A stretch of DNA of 64,000 nucleotides from Marinicauda salina (lineage in GTDB: Bacteria; Pseudomonadota; Alphaproteobacteria; Caulobacterales; Maricaulaceae), in the NCBI RefSeq assembly GCF_003122085.1, contig NZ_QEXV01000003.1, positions 437,001-501,000 on the forward strand, written 5' to 3'. Positions 35,650 to 44,447 of the stretch are shown here, in pieces. Position 1 is the first letter of the stretch. Each line of letters starts with the position of its first letter. The translations under genes and the position numbers were made by a program. A model generated the notes under the pieces. The model was given only the letters and a program-made list of their open reading frames with translations. It was not told the DNA's origin and did not search any database.

Positions 35650-36747
35650 ATGGGCCAGACCGCTCCCCGCGACGCCGCGCGCGACCAAGGAACCGACGCC
35701 GATCTCGACCGGCTCTTCGTGTCGCGCGATTTCCGCGCGCCGCGGCTCGATCTGAACGGCAAGACGGTGCTGGTCACCGGCGGGACGGGCTCGTTCGGCC
35801 ACCAGTTCGTGCGCACCGTGATCGAGGAGTTCCGGCCGAAGAAGCTGATCATCTTCTCGCGCGACGAGCTCAAGCAGTACGAGATGGCCCAGCGCTTCTC
35901 GCCGGCCGAGCATTCCTTCATGCGCTATTTCATCGGCGACGTGCGCGACGAGACCCGGCTCGACATGGCGATGCGCGACGTCGACGTCGTCGTCCACGCC
36001 GCAGCCCTGAAGCACGTGCCGATCGCCGAGTACAATCCCTTCGAGTGCATCAAGACCAACGTGATGGGCGCGGAGAACGTCGTGCGCGCGGCGATCAAGC
36101 GCGGGGTGAGTCATGTCTGCGCGCTGTCCACGGACAAGGCGGCCAACCCGATCAATCTCTACGGCGCCTCGAAGCTGGCCTCCGACAAGATCTTCACCGC
36201 CGCCCAGGCGATGGGCGGCGAGGACGGGCCGACCTTCTCCGTCGTGCGCTACGGCAATGTCGTGGGCTCGCGCGGCTCGGTCGTGCCCTTCTTCAGGAAG
36301 CTCGTCGCCGACGGCGCCGACCACCTGCCGATCACCGACGAGCGCATGACGCGCTTCTGGATCACGCTCACCCAGGGCGTGAACTTCGTGCTCTCCTCGA
36401 TGGCGCTGGCCAAGGGCGGCGAGATCTTCGTGCCGAAGATCCCGTCCATGAGCACGATCGATCTCGCCCGCACGATCGCGCCCGACCTGCCCCACAAGGT
36501 CATCGGCATCCGCCCCGGCGAGAAGCTCCACGAGGTGATGGTCACCTCCGACGACGCCCGCGACACCGTCGAGCTCGACGACCGCTACGTCATCCTGCCC
36601 TCCTACGCCGCCGAGGTGCGCGCGGCCTGGGCCGAGGCCGGCGCGGCGCCCGCGCCGGAAGGCTTCGCCTACTCCTCCGACGCCAATCCGGAGCGCCTCG
36701 ACGCGCGCGCCCTGCAAGGCCTGCTGCGCGAGACGTTCGAGTCGTGA
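35650..36747 (+). CDS. pseB: UDP-GlcNAc 4,6-dehydratase (inverting), PseB
   Basis: First step of pseudaminic acid synthesis: UDP-GlcNAc 4,6-dehydration with C5 inversion. NAD-binding motif TGGTGSFGHQF near residue 39, catalytic STDKAANPINLYGASK (Tyr-x3-Lys), and the PseB stretch KHVPIAEYNPFECIKTNVMGAENV. 365 aa, with about 30 extra N-terminal residues before the Rossmann fold. TTAACC half-sites lie upstream (about 35590-35615). It overlaps pseG by 4 nt. Confidence 0.95.
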   Translation: MGQTAPRDAARDQGTDADLDRLFVSRDFRAPRLDLNGKTVLVTGGTGSFGHQFVRTVIEEFRPKKLIIFSRDELKQYEMAQRFSPAEHSFMRYFIGDVRDETRLDMAMRDVDVVVHAAALKHVPIAEYNPFECIKTNVMGAENVVRAAIKRGVSHVCALSTDKAANPINLYGASKLASDKIFTAAQAMGGEDGPTFSVVRYGNVVGSRGSVVPFFRKLVADGADHLPITDERMTRFWITLTQGVNFVLSSMALAKGGEIFVPKIPSMSTIDLARTIAPDLPHKVIGIRPGEKLHEVMVTSDDARDTVELDDRYVILPSYAAEVRAAWAEAGAAPAPEGFAYSSDANPERLDARALQGLLRETFES

Positions 36748-37796
36748 CCGCGCGCGGCCGCGCGCCCCGCGTCCTGTTCCGCTGCGATGCGCGTCCCGAT
36801 CTCGGCGGCGGCCATGTCATGCGCTGCCTGGCGCTGGCCGACGCGCTCGAACGGAAGGGCGCGAGGATCGGATTTTCGGTCAATGAAGGCGCGACGCGGG
36901 TCGCCCCCGCGCTCAGGCGCGCGGGCCACGCGATCGCCGTCGCGCCTGAGACCCGCCTGGCGCCCGCGCCCTGGGACGGACCGTCCGACCTGATCGTGGT
37001 CGACTGCTACGACATCGACGCGGGGATCGAGCAGGACTTCCGGCGCATGACGCGGCGCATCGCCGTGATCGACGACCTCGCCGACCGCGCCCATGACTGC
37101 GACCTGCTGCTGGACCAGAATTACGGCAAGGACGCCGCGCGCTACGCCGGGCTCGTCCCGGATCACGCCGCGCTGCTGCTCGGCCCGGACTACGCGCTGC
37201 TGCGGCCCGAATTCGCCGCGCGACGCGACGAGAGCCTCGCCCGTCGCAGGCGGCCGTCGCTGGAGCGCGTGCTGGTGAGCCTCGGGCTGACCGATGTCGG
37301 CGGCGTCACCGCCCGCATCGTCGACGCCCTGCTCGGAGCGGACCCGGAGATCGCGGTCGACGCCGTCATCGCGGCGGGCGCGGCGAGCCGCGAGACGCTG
37401 GAAGAACGATCCAGGGCGGAGCCGCGCCTGAGCCTCCACCTCGACGCCGCCGACATGGCCGAGTTGATGACGCGCGCCGACCTCGCCGTCGGCGCCGGCG
37501 GCGGCACGGCGCTGGAGCGCTGCGCGCTCGGCCTGCCGAGTCTCGTCACGGTGCTCGCCGACAACCAGGCCGATCTCGCCGCCAGCCTCGACGCGGCCGG
37601 CGCGGCGATCGGCGTCGGCCGCGACGACGGCGACCTCGGCGAGCGCATCGCGAAATGCCTCGTCGACCTGCGCGAGACCCCGACGATGCTGCGCGTGATG
37701 AGCGACGCCGCGGCGCGGATCTGCGACGGGCGCGGCGCGGAACGCGTGGCCGGCCGGATGCTGGGATTGTTCGAGCCCGCCGGAGCCGACGGATGA
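36744..37796 (+). CDS. pseG: UDP-sugar hydrolase PseG
   Basis: Removes UDP from the bacillosamine-type diamino sugar in the pseudaminic pathway. From the GTG at 36744 (GTGA overlap with pseB) it is 350 aa: FRCDARPDLGGGHVMRCLALADAL is the PseG N-terminal signature (with the essential GGGH), then VVDCYDIDAGIEQ, AVIDDLADRAHDCDLLLDQN and GAGGGTALERCALGLPSLV. A long in-frame extension upstream is a shadow of pseB. Confidence 0.92.
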   Translation: MTARGRAPRVLFRCDARPDLGGGHVMRCLALADALERKGARIGFSVNEGATRVAPALRRAGHAIAVAPETRLAPAPWDGPSDLIVVDCYDIDAGIEQDFRRMTRRIAVIDDLADRAHDCDLLLDQNYGKDAARYAGLVPDHAALLLGPDYALLRPEFAARRDESLARRRRPSLERVLVSLGLTDVGGVTARIVDALLGADPEIAVDAVIAAGAASRETLEERSRAEPRLSLHLDAADMAELMTRADLAVGAGGGTALERCALGLPSLVTVLADNQADLAASLDAAGAAIGVGRDDGDLGERIAKCLVDLRETPTMLRVMSDAAARICDGRGAERVAGRMLGLFEPAGADG

Positions 37797-37803
37797 GGCG
37801 GCC

Positions 37804-38400
37804 ATGAGCGTGCTGGTGCTGTCGCCCTACCCCGAACGCCTCGCCTTACCGGACGCGACGATCGCGGACGAGGACGACGACGTGCTCGCGCGCGCCGAGG
37901 CCTGCGGCGCGGACTGGATCGTCTCCTACGGTTGGCGGCGGATTCTCAAGGGCGCGCTGCTCGAGCGCTACGCCGGGCGGATCGTCAATCTCCATATCTC
38001 CTACCTGCCCCACAATCGCGGCGCCGATCCGAACTTCTGGTCCTGGTGGGAGGACACGCCCAAGGGGGTGAGCGTCCATCTCATCGACGAGGGCGTGGAC
38101 ACCGGCGCGATCCTGGCCCGCGAGGAGGCGCGCTTCTCGCCGGGTCCGAGAACGCTGGCGACCACTTATGAGGACTTGCGCGCCCAGGTCGAAGCGCTGT
38201 TCAAACGCGTATGGCCCGACATCGCGGCGGGCCGCGTCCGGCCCCAGCCCCAGCCGCCCGGCGGTCCACGCCCGCGCCGGGCCGCCGAGAAGACGGCCTT
38301 CTTCGAGGCGCTGCCCGCAGGCTGGGACACCCCCGTCGAGACCGTCGAGGCGATGGGGCGGACCTGGCGCGCCGACGAACAGGAAAGGACGATGCGATGA
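37804..38400 (+). CDS. Formyltransferase family protein in pse cluster
   Basis: 198 aa. The catalytic triad of the formyltransferase fold is visible: Asn and His in VNLHISYLPHNRGADPNFW and Asp in EGVDTGAIL. Probably uses N10-formyl-tetrahydrofolate to acylate an amino sugar. It sits between pseG and pseI, where an acetyltransferase (PseH) would be expected. It starts 7 nt after pseG and overlaps pseI by ATGA. Could also act on another amino sugar. No PseH-type GNAT gene is seen in the window. Confidence 0.75.
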   Translation: MSVLVLSPYPERLALPDATIADEDDDVLARAEACGADWIVSYGWRRILKGALLERYAGRIVNLHISYLPHNRGADPNFWSWWEDTPKGVSVHLIDEGVDTGAILAREEARFSPGPRTLATTYEDLRAQVEALFKRVWPDIAAGRVRPQPQPPGGPRPRRAAEKTAFFEALPAGWDTPVETVEAMGRTWRADEQERTMR

Positions 38401-39458
38401 ACGCCGCGCCGGAGATCGCCGGCCGCCCGATCGGCCCCGACCATCCGCCCTATATCGTCGCCGAGATGAGCGCGAACCATCTCGGCGATCTCGATCGCGC
38501 GCTCAGGATCATCGAGGCCGCGGCGGCCTGCGGCGCCGACGCGGTGAAGATCCAGACCTACACGCCCGACACCATCACGCTCGATTGCGACGGGCCCGAC
38601 TTCACCCTGCCCGACGGGCTGTGGGCGGGCCGGACGCTCTACGATCTCTATTCCGAGGCGCAGACGCCCTTCGAATGGCACGAAGCCCTGTTCGCCAAGG
38701 CCCGCGAGGTCGGGATCACGCTATTCTCCGCGCCCTTCGACTTCACCGCCGTCGACCTGCTCGAACGCCTCGACGCGCCGGCCTACAAGATCGCCTCGCT
38801 TGAGGTCGTCGACCTGCCGCTGATCCGGCGCGCGGCCGAAGCCGGCAAGCCGATGATCATTTCCTCGGGGACGGCGAGCCTCGGCGAGATCGCCGACGCG
38901 GTTCAGGCCGCGCGCGAAGCCGGCTGCCGCGAGCTCATCCTGCTGCACTGCGTTTCGAGCTATCCCGCCAGGTTCGAGGAGGCCGACCTGCGCACCATCC
39001 CTCACCTCGCCGAGGCCTTCGACGTGGTGAGCGGGCTGTCCGACCACACGCCGGGCACGGCCGCGGCGGTAGCCGCCACGGCGCTGGGCGCGGCGCTGAT
39101 CGAGAAGCACTTCACGCTGGCGCGCGCCGACGGCGGGCCGGATTCGGCGTTCTCGCTCGAGCCCGACGAGCTCACGCGCCTCGTCGAGGACACGCGCAAC
39201 GCCCACGCCGCGCTGGGGCGCGTGCGCTACGATCTCGTCGGCGCGGAGACCACCTATGTGAAGTTCCGGCGCAGCCTCTATGTCGCCGAGGACGTCGCCG
39301 CAGGCGAGGAGCTGACGTCACGCAATGTCCGCTCCGTCCGGCCGGGCCACGGGCTCGCCCCGCGCCACCTGCCCGACGTGCTGGGCCGGCGCGCGGCGCG
39401 CGATCTGAAGAAGGGCGAGGCGCTGTCCTGGGCGGCGATCAGCGGAGAGAGTTCATGA
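38397..39458 (+). CDS. pseI: Pseudaminic acid synthase PseI (NeuB family)
   Basis: Condenses the 6-deoxy diamino sugar with phosphoenolpyruvate to the nine-carbon acid. 353 aa: PPYIVAEMSANHLGDLDRAL, ADAVKIQTYTPDTITL, ELILLHCVSSYPA, GLSDHTPGTAAAVAATALGAALIEKHFTL, and a C-terminal SAF/antifreeze-like domain (RSLYVAEDVAAGEELTSRNVRSVRPG). Overlaps both neighbours by 4 nt. Confidence 0.95.
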   Translation: MNAAPEIAGRPIGPDHPPYIVAEMSANHLGDLDRALRIIEAAAACGADAVKIQTYTPDTITLDCDGPDFTLPDGLWAGRTLYDLYSEAQTPFEWHEALFAKAREVGITLFSAPFDFTAVDLLERLDAPAYKIASLEVVDLPLIRRAAEAGKPMIISSGTASLGEIADAVQAAREAGCRELILLHCVSSYPARFEEADLRTIPHLAEAFDVVSGLSDHTPGTAAAVAATALGAALIEKHFTLARADGGPDSAFSLEPDELTRLVEDTRNAHAALGRVRYDLVGAETTYVKFRRSLYVAEDVAAGEELTSRNVRSVRPGHGLAPRHLPDVLGRRAARDLKKGEALSWAAISGESS

Positions 39459-40078
39459 CCCAGCCCATCGATGTCTGGCGCGGCGAGTTCGGCGACGAAT
39501 ACACCGAGCGCAACGCCGCCGACGAAACGGCGCTGCATCGGCGCACGCGGATGTGGGCGCGCTGGCTCGATTGTTTCGGCACGCGCGAGCCGGCGAGCAT
39601 TCTTGAGGTGGGCTGCAATCTCGGCCTCAATCTGCGGGCGCTCCGGCGGCTCACCGACGCCAGGCTGATGGCCGTCGAACCCAACGCCGGCGCCATCCGG
39701 CGCGTCATCGAGGACGGGGTCGCGGACGAAGACTCCGTGCGCGAAGGCGTGGGCGAAGCGATCCCCTTCCCCGACGGCGCCGCCGAGCTGGTCTTCACCG
39801 CCGGCGTGCTCATTCACGTGCCGCCCGACAACCTGCCCGCGGTCGCCGACGAGATGCACCGCGTCTCCTCGCGCTTCATCCTGGTCTCGGAGTATTTCGC
39901 CAGCGAGCCCGAGGAGAAGCGCTATCGCGGCCAGGACGGACTGCTCTTCAAGCGCGATTTCGCCGGCTTCTTCCTCGACCGCTTCGATGACCTGGAGGTC
40001 GTCGCCGACGGCTTCCTGTGGAAGCGCACGACCGGCATCGACGACACGACCTGGGCGCTGATGGAGAAGCGCGGCTAA
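39455..40078 (+). CDS. Pseudaminic acid biosynthesis-associated methyltransferase
   Basis: 207-aa SAM-dependent methyltransferase. Motif I is ILEVGCNLGLNLRAL, then LMAVEPNAGAIRR, and FTAGVLIHVPPDNLPAVADEM. Matches the methylases found in pse clusters, probably O- or N-methylating the sugar (inference). ATGA overlap with pseI; its 3' end overlaps convergent pseC by 4 nt. Confidence 0.82.
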   Translation: MTQPIDVWRGEFGDEYTERNAADETALHRRTRMWARWLDCFGTREPASILEVGCNLGLNLRALRRLTDARLMAVEPNAGAIRRVIEDGVADEDSVREGVGEAIPFPDGAAELVFTAGVLIHVPPDNLPAVADEMHRVSSRFILVSEYFASEPEEKRYRGQDGLLFKRDFAGFFLDRFDDLEVVADGFLWKRTTGIDDTTWALMEKRG

Positions 40079-41250
40079 ACCCCGAGCGCCTCTTTCAACG
40101 ACGCGGCCACCCGGGCGGGGTCCTCGTCCGACATCGCCGGAAACAGCGGCAGCGACAGCATGCGCGCATAATAGCGCTCGGCGCCGGGCAGCTCCGGGGT
40201 CTCGACCCGCGCCGCCCACCAGGGCTGGCGATGCACCGGGATGTAGTGGACCTGACTGCCGACGCCGCGCGCGCGCAGCCGCGTCATGACGTCCGCGCGG
40301 GACACGCCCGCCGCGTCGAAATCGATCCGCACATTCATGAGATGCCGGCAGGGGTCGCAGCCCGCGACGGTCGCCGGCGGCCGCACGACGGGCGCGAGCG
40401 GGGCGAGCGCATCGGCGTAGAGCCCGGCCAAGCGCCGGCGCCGCTGTGCGAAGCGATCGAGCTTGGCGAGCTGGGAGCGGCCGAGCGCGGCGGCGATGTC
40501 GCTCATGCGGTGGTTCCAGCCCAGCGCTTGCATCTCGTGCCACCAGGGTTCGTCGCGGCCTTCGGCGCGTTGGAAGCGGGCGGGATCGCGTTCGATCCCG
40601 TGGCTGCGCAGGAGCCGCATGCGCTCGGCGAGCGCCGGGTCGCGCGTCGTCACCATCCCGCCCTCGCCGCTCGCGATCGTCTTGACCGGGTGGAAGGAGA
40701 AGGTCGCCGCCTCGGCGAAGGCTCCGTCCCCGACCACGCCGCCGTCGGCGGCGACCGAGCCCAGCGCGTGGCAGCTGTCCTCGACGACGAAGGCGCCGGC
40801 GCGTTCGGCTTTCGAGCGGATGCCCGGACGATCGCAGACCACGCCGCCGAGATGGACCGGCAGCACGGCCTTCACGCGGCCCTCGGCGCGATCGAGCGCT
40901 TCCGACAGCGTGTGCGGGGTGAGCAGGCCGGTTTCGGAGTCGACGTCGGCGAATACGACGTCGGCGCCGCAATAGGCCGCGGCGTTCGCCGTCGCCATGA
41001 AGGTGATCGCGGGAACGATGCAGACATCGCCCTCCCCGACTCCCAATGCGGCCAGGGCCAGGTGCAGGGCCGCGGTGCCCGAATTGCACGCGACCGCATG
41101 CGGCGCTCCGACCGCGCCGGCCAAGTCCGCCTCGAACGCCGGGACCGCGGGACCGGTCGTGAGAAAGTCGCCGCGGAGCACGTCGACGACGGCGGCGACA
41201 TCGTCCTCGTCGATCTGCTGGCGTCCGTAGGGCAGGAAGGGCTCGGACAT
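40075..41250 (-). CDS. pseC: UDP-4-keto sugar aminotransferase PseC
   Basis: PLP-dependent DegT/DnrJ-type aminotransferase, second step of the pathway. 391 aa: N-terminal FLPYGRQQIDEDDVAAVVDVL, the substrate loop NSGTAALHLALAALG, PLP lysine in FSFHPVKTIASGEGGMV, and HYIPVHRQPWW near the end. Transcribed against the other pse genes, unlike many clusters. Confidence 0.93.
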   Translation of the reverse strand: MSEPFLPYGRQQIDEDDVAAVVDVLRGDFLTTGPAVPAFEADLAGAVGAPHAVACNSGTAALHLALAALGVGEGDVCIVPAITFMATANAAAYCGADVVFADVDSETGLLTPHTLSEALDRAEGRVKAVLPVHLGGVVCDRPGIRSKAERAGAFVVEDSCHALGSVAADGGVVGDGAFAEAATFSFHPVKTIASGEGGMVTTRDPALAERMRLLRSHGIERDPARFQRAEGRDEPWWHEMQALGWNHRMSDIAAALGRSQLAKLDRFAQRRRRLAGLYADALAPLAPVVRPPATVAGCDPCRHLMNVRIDFDAAGVSRADVMTRLRARGVGSQVHYIPVHRQPWWAARVETPELPGAERYYARMLSLPLFPAMSDEDPARVAASLKEALGV

Positions 41251-41299
41251 GGCGGGCTCGTCGTCTGGTCGCGACCTCTATGCCCCGACTCGGCGGAGC

Positions 41300-41338
41300 G
41301 CGGAAAAGAAACGGCCCGGCGCAGGGTCGCGCCGGGCC
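41300..41338 (-). terminator. Rho-independent terminator of flagellin gene
   Basis: Perfect 10-bp stem GGCCCGGCGC / GCGCCGGGCC (41313-41338) with a 6-nt loop. In the minus direction it is followed by GTTTCTTTTCC. It is about 30 nt downstream of the flagellin stop. Confidence 0.82.
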
Positions 41339-41367
41339 GGCCGTGGCGGGGCGAAGTCGGGCGCGGC

Positions 41368-42201
41368 CTAGCGGCCGAACAGGGAAAGCAGGATCTGCGG
41401 CTCGGAGTTGGCGATCGAGAGCGCCTGCACGCCGAGCTGCTGTTTCACCTGCAAGGCCTGCAATCGGGCGCTCTCCTTGCCGAGATCGGCGTCGACGAGA
41501 TTGCCGATGCCGGCGGTGAGCGAGTCCATGAGCTTGTCGACGAAGGTGCGGTGGGCCTCGATCTTCTTCAGGTCCGAGCCGAGATTGGCCAGCGCCTGGT
41601 TGACGTTGTCGAGGCTGCGCGTGATGTCCGAGACGACGGCGGCGGCCTGGCTCGTCGTGCCGAGGCTGGCCGTGCTCGACAGCGTGATGATCGATCCCGA
41701 GACCGACATGTCCTGGGTGCGCAGCGTGATCGTGCGCGTCGCGTCGGCGTTGGCCAGGAATTCGATGCCGCCCGTCACCGAGCCGTCGAGCAGGTTCGCG
41801 CCGTCGAACTCGCCGTTGGCGAGAACGACCTGGATCTGCTCGAGCAGCGACTTGAAGTCAGCGTCGTAGGCCTGCCGGGAGAAGGTGTCGATCGAGGGAT
41901 CCATCGCCGCGGTGGCCTTCTCGCGCATCTGGATCAGCAGGTCGGAAATCGATTCCCCGGCGGCGAGCGACACGTCGCCGATCGAGGCCGCGCGGTCGAG
42001 CGAGGTCTGGACGGCGGTGAGCGCGCCGATATCCGAGCGCATGCCCTGGGCCACCGCGAACACAGCGGAGTTTTCCTTCGCGCCCGAGACCTTGAGCCCC
42101 GTGTTGATCCGCTGCTGAACCTCGCCGATGTCGGAGTTGGTCTTGTTCAGGTTCTGGAGGGCGACCATCGCCGAGGTGTTTGTGTGGACGCTCAGCGTCA
42201 T
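41368..42201 (-). CDS. Flagellin (copy 1)
   Basis: Filament subunit, 277 aa, a short D0/D1-only flagellin as usual in Caulobacterales. N-terminal VHTNTSAMVALQNLNKTN and IGEVQQRINTGLKVSGAKENSAVFAVAQGMR, C-terminal SARLQALQVKQQLGVQALSIANSEPQILLSLFGR. A sigma-54 element lies 59 nt upstream. Likely glycosylated by the neighbouring pse/flmG system (inference). Confidence 0.95.
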   Translation of the reverse strand: MTLSVHTNTSAMVALQNLNKTNSDIGEVQQRINTGLKVSGAKENSAVFAVAQGMRSDIGALTAVQTSLDRAASIGDVSLAAGESISDLLIQMREKATAAMDPSIDTFSRQAYDADFKSLLEQIQVVLANGEFDGANLLDGSVTGGIEFLANADATRTITLRTQDMSVSGSIITLSSTASLGTTSQAAAVVSDITRSLDNVNQALANLGSDLKKIEAHRTFVDKLMDSLTAGIGNLVDADLGKESARLQALQVKQQLGVQALSIANSEPQILLSLFGR

Positions 42202-42259
42202 CGTTCTGCTCCCGTTTCGCCTCGCACTGCCGCTTCGGCGGCGCTCGGCTCACGCAGGA

Positions 42260-42274
42260 GCAATGGTCGGGCCA
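42260..42274 (-). promoter_or_regulatory. Sigma-54 promoter of flagellin copy 1
   Basis: The reverse strand reads TGGCCC-GACCA-TTGC, with invariant GG and GC at -24/-12. Distance from the -12 element to the ATG is about 60 nt. Confidence 0.65.
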
Positions 42275-42404
42275 ATACGGTTAATCCGCCCCGATCCATA
42301 AACTTTTCAAAAACTTATGATAAAGAAAGAAAGTCGCCCGTTATGCGGACGATGCGAGGAAAGCGGCGAATTTTGCCCAAGGACCGGCGACTATTGCCCG
42401 GTCG

Positions 42405-42773
42405 TCAGACCTGCTCGTTCAACAATCCGCCCTGCAGCGAACGCAGGTAGTTCATCAGCTCGAGATAGTCTTCCGGCGGCCACTGGCGCACGATCTCGCC
42501 GGTTTCCTGGTCGAGGAAGCGGTAGACGAAGCGACCGCTCTCGTCCTCGCGTTCGATCTGCAGGCGCGACTGGGGCAGCGCCTCGAACTCCATGCGGAGC
42601 TCCTCGATCGCCTCGATCTGTTCGCGAACCCGGCCCGGATCGGCGGGCGGCGTTCCGCCCTCTTCGGTCTCGCGGCGTTGATTGGCGGTCGCCCGGTGGA
42701 CCGGTTCGACCTCGCCGACCGGCTTCGGCCGTTCGACGTAAGTTTGTCTCGCCCCCAACTGCTCGATAGCCAT
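42405..42773 (-). CDS. flaG: FlaG family protein
   Basis: 122 aa with a disordered N-terminal half and the FlaG C-terminal domain: RFVYRFLDQETGEIVRQWPPEDYLELMNYLRSL. FlaG proteins affect filament length. It lies between the two flagellin genes, 120 nt after copy 2, and may be co-transcribed with it. Confidence 0.8.
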   Translation of the reverse strand: MAIEQLGARQTYVERPKPVGEVEPVHRATANQRRETEEGGTPPADPGRVREQIEAIEELRMEFEALPQSRLQIEREDESGRFVYRFLDQETGEIVRQWPPEDYLELMNYLRSLQGGLLNEQV

Positions 42774-42893
42774 TGGTCTCTCCTGGAACCGCGTTCGCGC
42801 CTCGCCTCCCTCGTCGTTTCGGCGGTTCCCTCTCTGCGATCGGACGCGGCGGGGCCGGGGTCAGACCGACCCCGCCGCTCCGGTCAGCTCATC

Positions 42894-43718
42894 CTACCGG
42901 AAGAAGCCCAGGATGGACTGCGGCGCGGAATTCGCGATCGAAAGCGCCTGAATGCCAAGCTGCTGCTTGACCTGCAGGGCCTGCAGTCGCGAGCTCTCCT
43001 TCGCCAGGTCCGCGTCGACCAGGTTGCCGATGCCCTCGGTGAGGGAGTCGGACAGCTTGCCGACGAAGGTGTTCTGGATCTCCAGGGACTTCGACGCCGT
43101 GCCCAGACGCGCGAGCGCGTTGTTCACGTTGTCCAGCGACGTGCCGATCTGGCTGGCGATGTTGCCGGCCTCGGTGGCCGTCGAGAACGACGCCGTGGCG
43201 CCGATCGTGATCGTCGAGCCGGTGAGGCTCAGATCCTCGGCCTGAACCGTGATGACGTTCGAACCGTCCGCGTTGGCGAGCGCGGTGATGTCCGACGCGC
43301 CGTTGTTGATCAGGTTCGTGCCATTGAATTCGGCGTTGTCGACCACATTCGAGATCTGGTCGCGAAGCGCCTTGAAGTCCTCGTTGAGCGCGGTGCGCGA
43401 CGCGGTGTCGAGCGACGCGTCGGACGCGGCCAGGGCCTTGTCCTTCATCTCGATGAGGAGATCGGAGACCGCCTCGCCGGCCGAAAGCGCCACATCGGTG
43501 ACCGACTGGCCCCGATTGAGCGAAGACGTGACCGCGTCGAGTCCGGAAACCTGCGAGCGCATGCGCTGGGCGATGGCGAACACGCCGCCGTCGTCCTTGG
43601 CGCTGGAGACCTTGAGGCCCGTGTTGATGCGCTGCTGAACCTGCTCAAGCTGCGAGTTGGTCTTGTTCAGGTTCTGAAGGGCGACCATCGCGCCCGGATT
43701 GGTATTGATCGTAGCCAC
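42894..43718 (-). CDS. Flagellin (copy 2)
   Basis: 274 aa. INTNPGAMVALQNLNKTN, LEQVQQRINTGLKVSSAKDDGGVFAIAQRMR, C-terminal SRLQALQVKQQLGIQALSIANSAPQSILGFFR. Clearly paralogous to copy 1 but diverged in the middle. An AAAGGAG-type site precedes the ATG. Confidence 0.95.
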   Translation of the reverse strand: MATINTNPGAMVALQNLNKTNSQLEQVQQRINTGLKVSSAKDDGGVFAIAQRMRSQVSGLDAVTSSLNRGQSVTDVALSAGEAVSDLLIEMKDKALAASDASLDTASRTALNEDFKALRDQISNVVDNAEFNGTNLINNGASDITALANADGSNVITVQAEDLSLTGSTITIGATASFSTATEAGNIASQIGTSLDNVNNALARLGTASKSLEIQNTFVGKLSDSLTEGIGNLVDADLAKESSRLQALQVKQQLGIQALSIANSAPQSILGFFR

Positions 43719-43796
43719 TTCTTGGCTCCTTTCATCGCTTTTGCGTTTGGTGACGCACGTTTTGCGCGCCCGGCCTTCTGGCCTGCGCCGATGGGA

Positions 43797-43811
43797 GCAA
43801 GATCGGGGCCG
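43797..43811 (-). promoter_or_regulatory. Possible sigma-54 promoter of flagellin copy 2
   Basis: The reverse strand reads CGGCCC-CGATC-TTGC: invariant GG/GC kept, first base of the -24 box off consensus. It is 79 nt upstream of the ATG, in a context (GGAGCAA...GGGGCC) close to that of copy 1. Confidence 0.45.
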
Positions 43812-44065
43812 CCCGTTCGCGCCGCCCCGGGTTTCGCAATTTCAATGACTTACGCGAACTGAAGCCGCCCGATGCGGCAAGGGTTGCCGGGTTCTTCCGT
43901 CGTCAGGGGTGCAGATCTTGCCGGGGCGGCAAATCGTGCCCGCCGGCGAATCGGCGCCGCGCGAGGGCGGCGCTCCGCGTCAAGGCGATGCATGAAGGCC
44001 GACGCCGGGAAACGGCGCCGGGACGGACATTGACTCGGGGAAGCGGCCGAAAGGACCGGCGCGGG
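43812..44065. other. Intergenic region without recognised gene
   Basis: GC-rich sequence between the flagellin copy 2 promoter and the flaF stop. ORFs here lack good starts or recognisable products, and I see no clear hairpin with a T tract. Confidence 0.5.
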
Positions 44066-44443
44066 TCAGGCGGACTCGGCGGGCTCCGCGGCGGCCTGCG
44101 GGGCGAGGCCTTGCATGATCGTGCGGTTGATCTCGATCAGGCTCTCGAAATCGGACTCGCCGCGCATCACGGCGCGCGATTCCTTGTCGACGAAGATCGA
44201 CAGCGAGATGATCGCCGCCCGGAGGGATTCCGGCAGACCGTTGGCCTCGTCGCCGCAATCGCCGGCGAAAACGGCCCACATGCGGCGGTTCCGGTCGAGC
44301 GCCTCGGCGCGCTGGCCGATCGCCAGAGACCCGGCGTCGCGGGCTTCGATCAGCTCCCGCGTGACCTGGCCGAACAGACGATACTCGGTGAGCCGCGGAT
44401 CTTCCGTCCGCACCGCTGCGGATTGATACGCCTGGTAGGACAT
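44066..44443 (-). CDS. flaF: Flagellar biosynthesis regulator FlaF
   Basis: 125 aa. MSYQAYQSAAVRTEDPRLTEYRLFGQVTREL and RRMWAVFAGDCGDEANGLPESLRAAIISLSIFVDKES match FlaF, which in Caulobacter is needed for flagellin translation and secretion and opposes FlbT. It is 4 nt downstream of flbT. Confidence 0.92.
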   Translation of the reverse strand: MSYQAYQSAAVRTEDPRLTEYRLFGQVTRELIEARDAGSLAIGQRAEALDRNRRMWAVFAGDCGDEANGLPESLRAAIISLSIFVDKESRAVMRGESDFESLIEINRTIMQGLAPQAAAEPAESA

Positions 44444-44447
44444 CGGC

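Noticed and set aside
36045-36743. In-frame extension upstream of pseG
   Set aside because: It overlaps pseB in another frame; the GTG at 36744 with GTGA overlap gives the normal PseG N-terminus.
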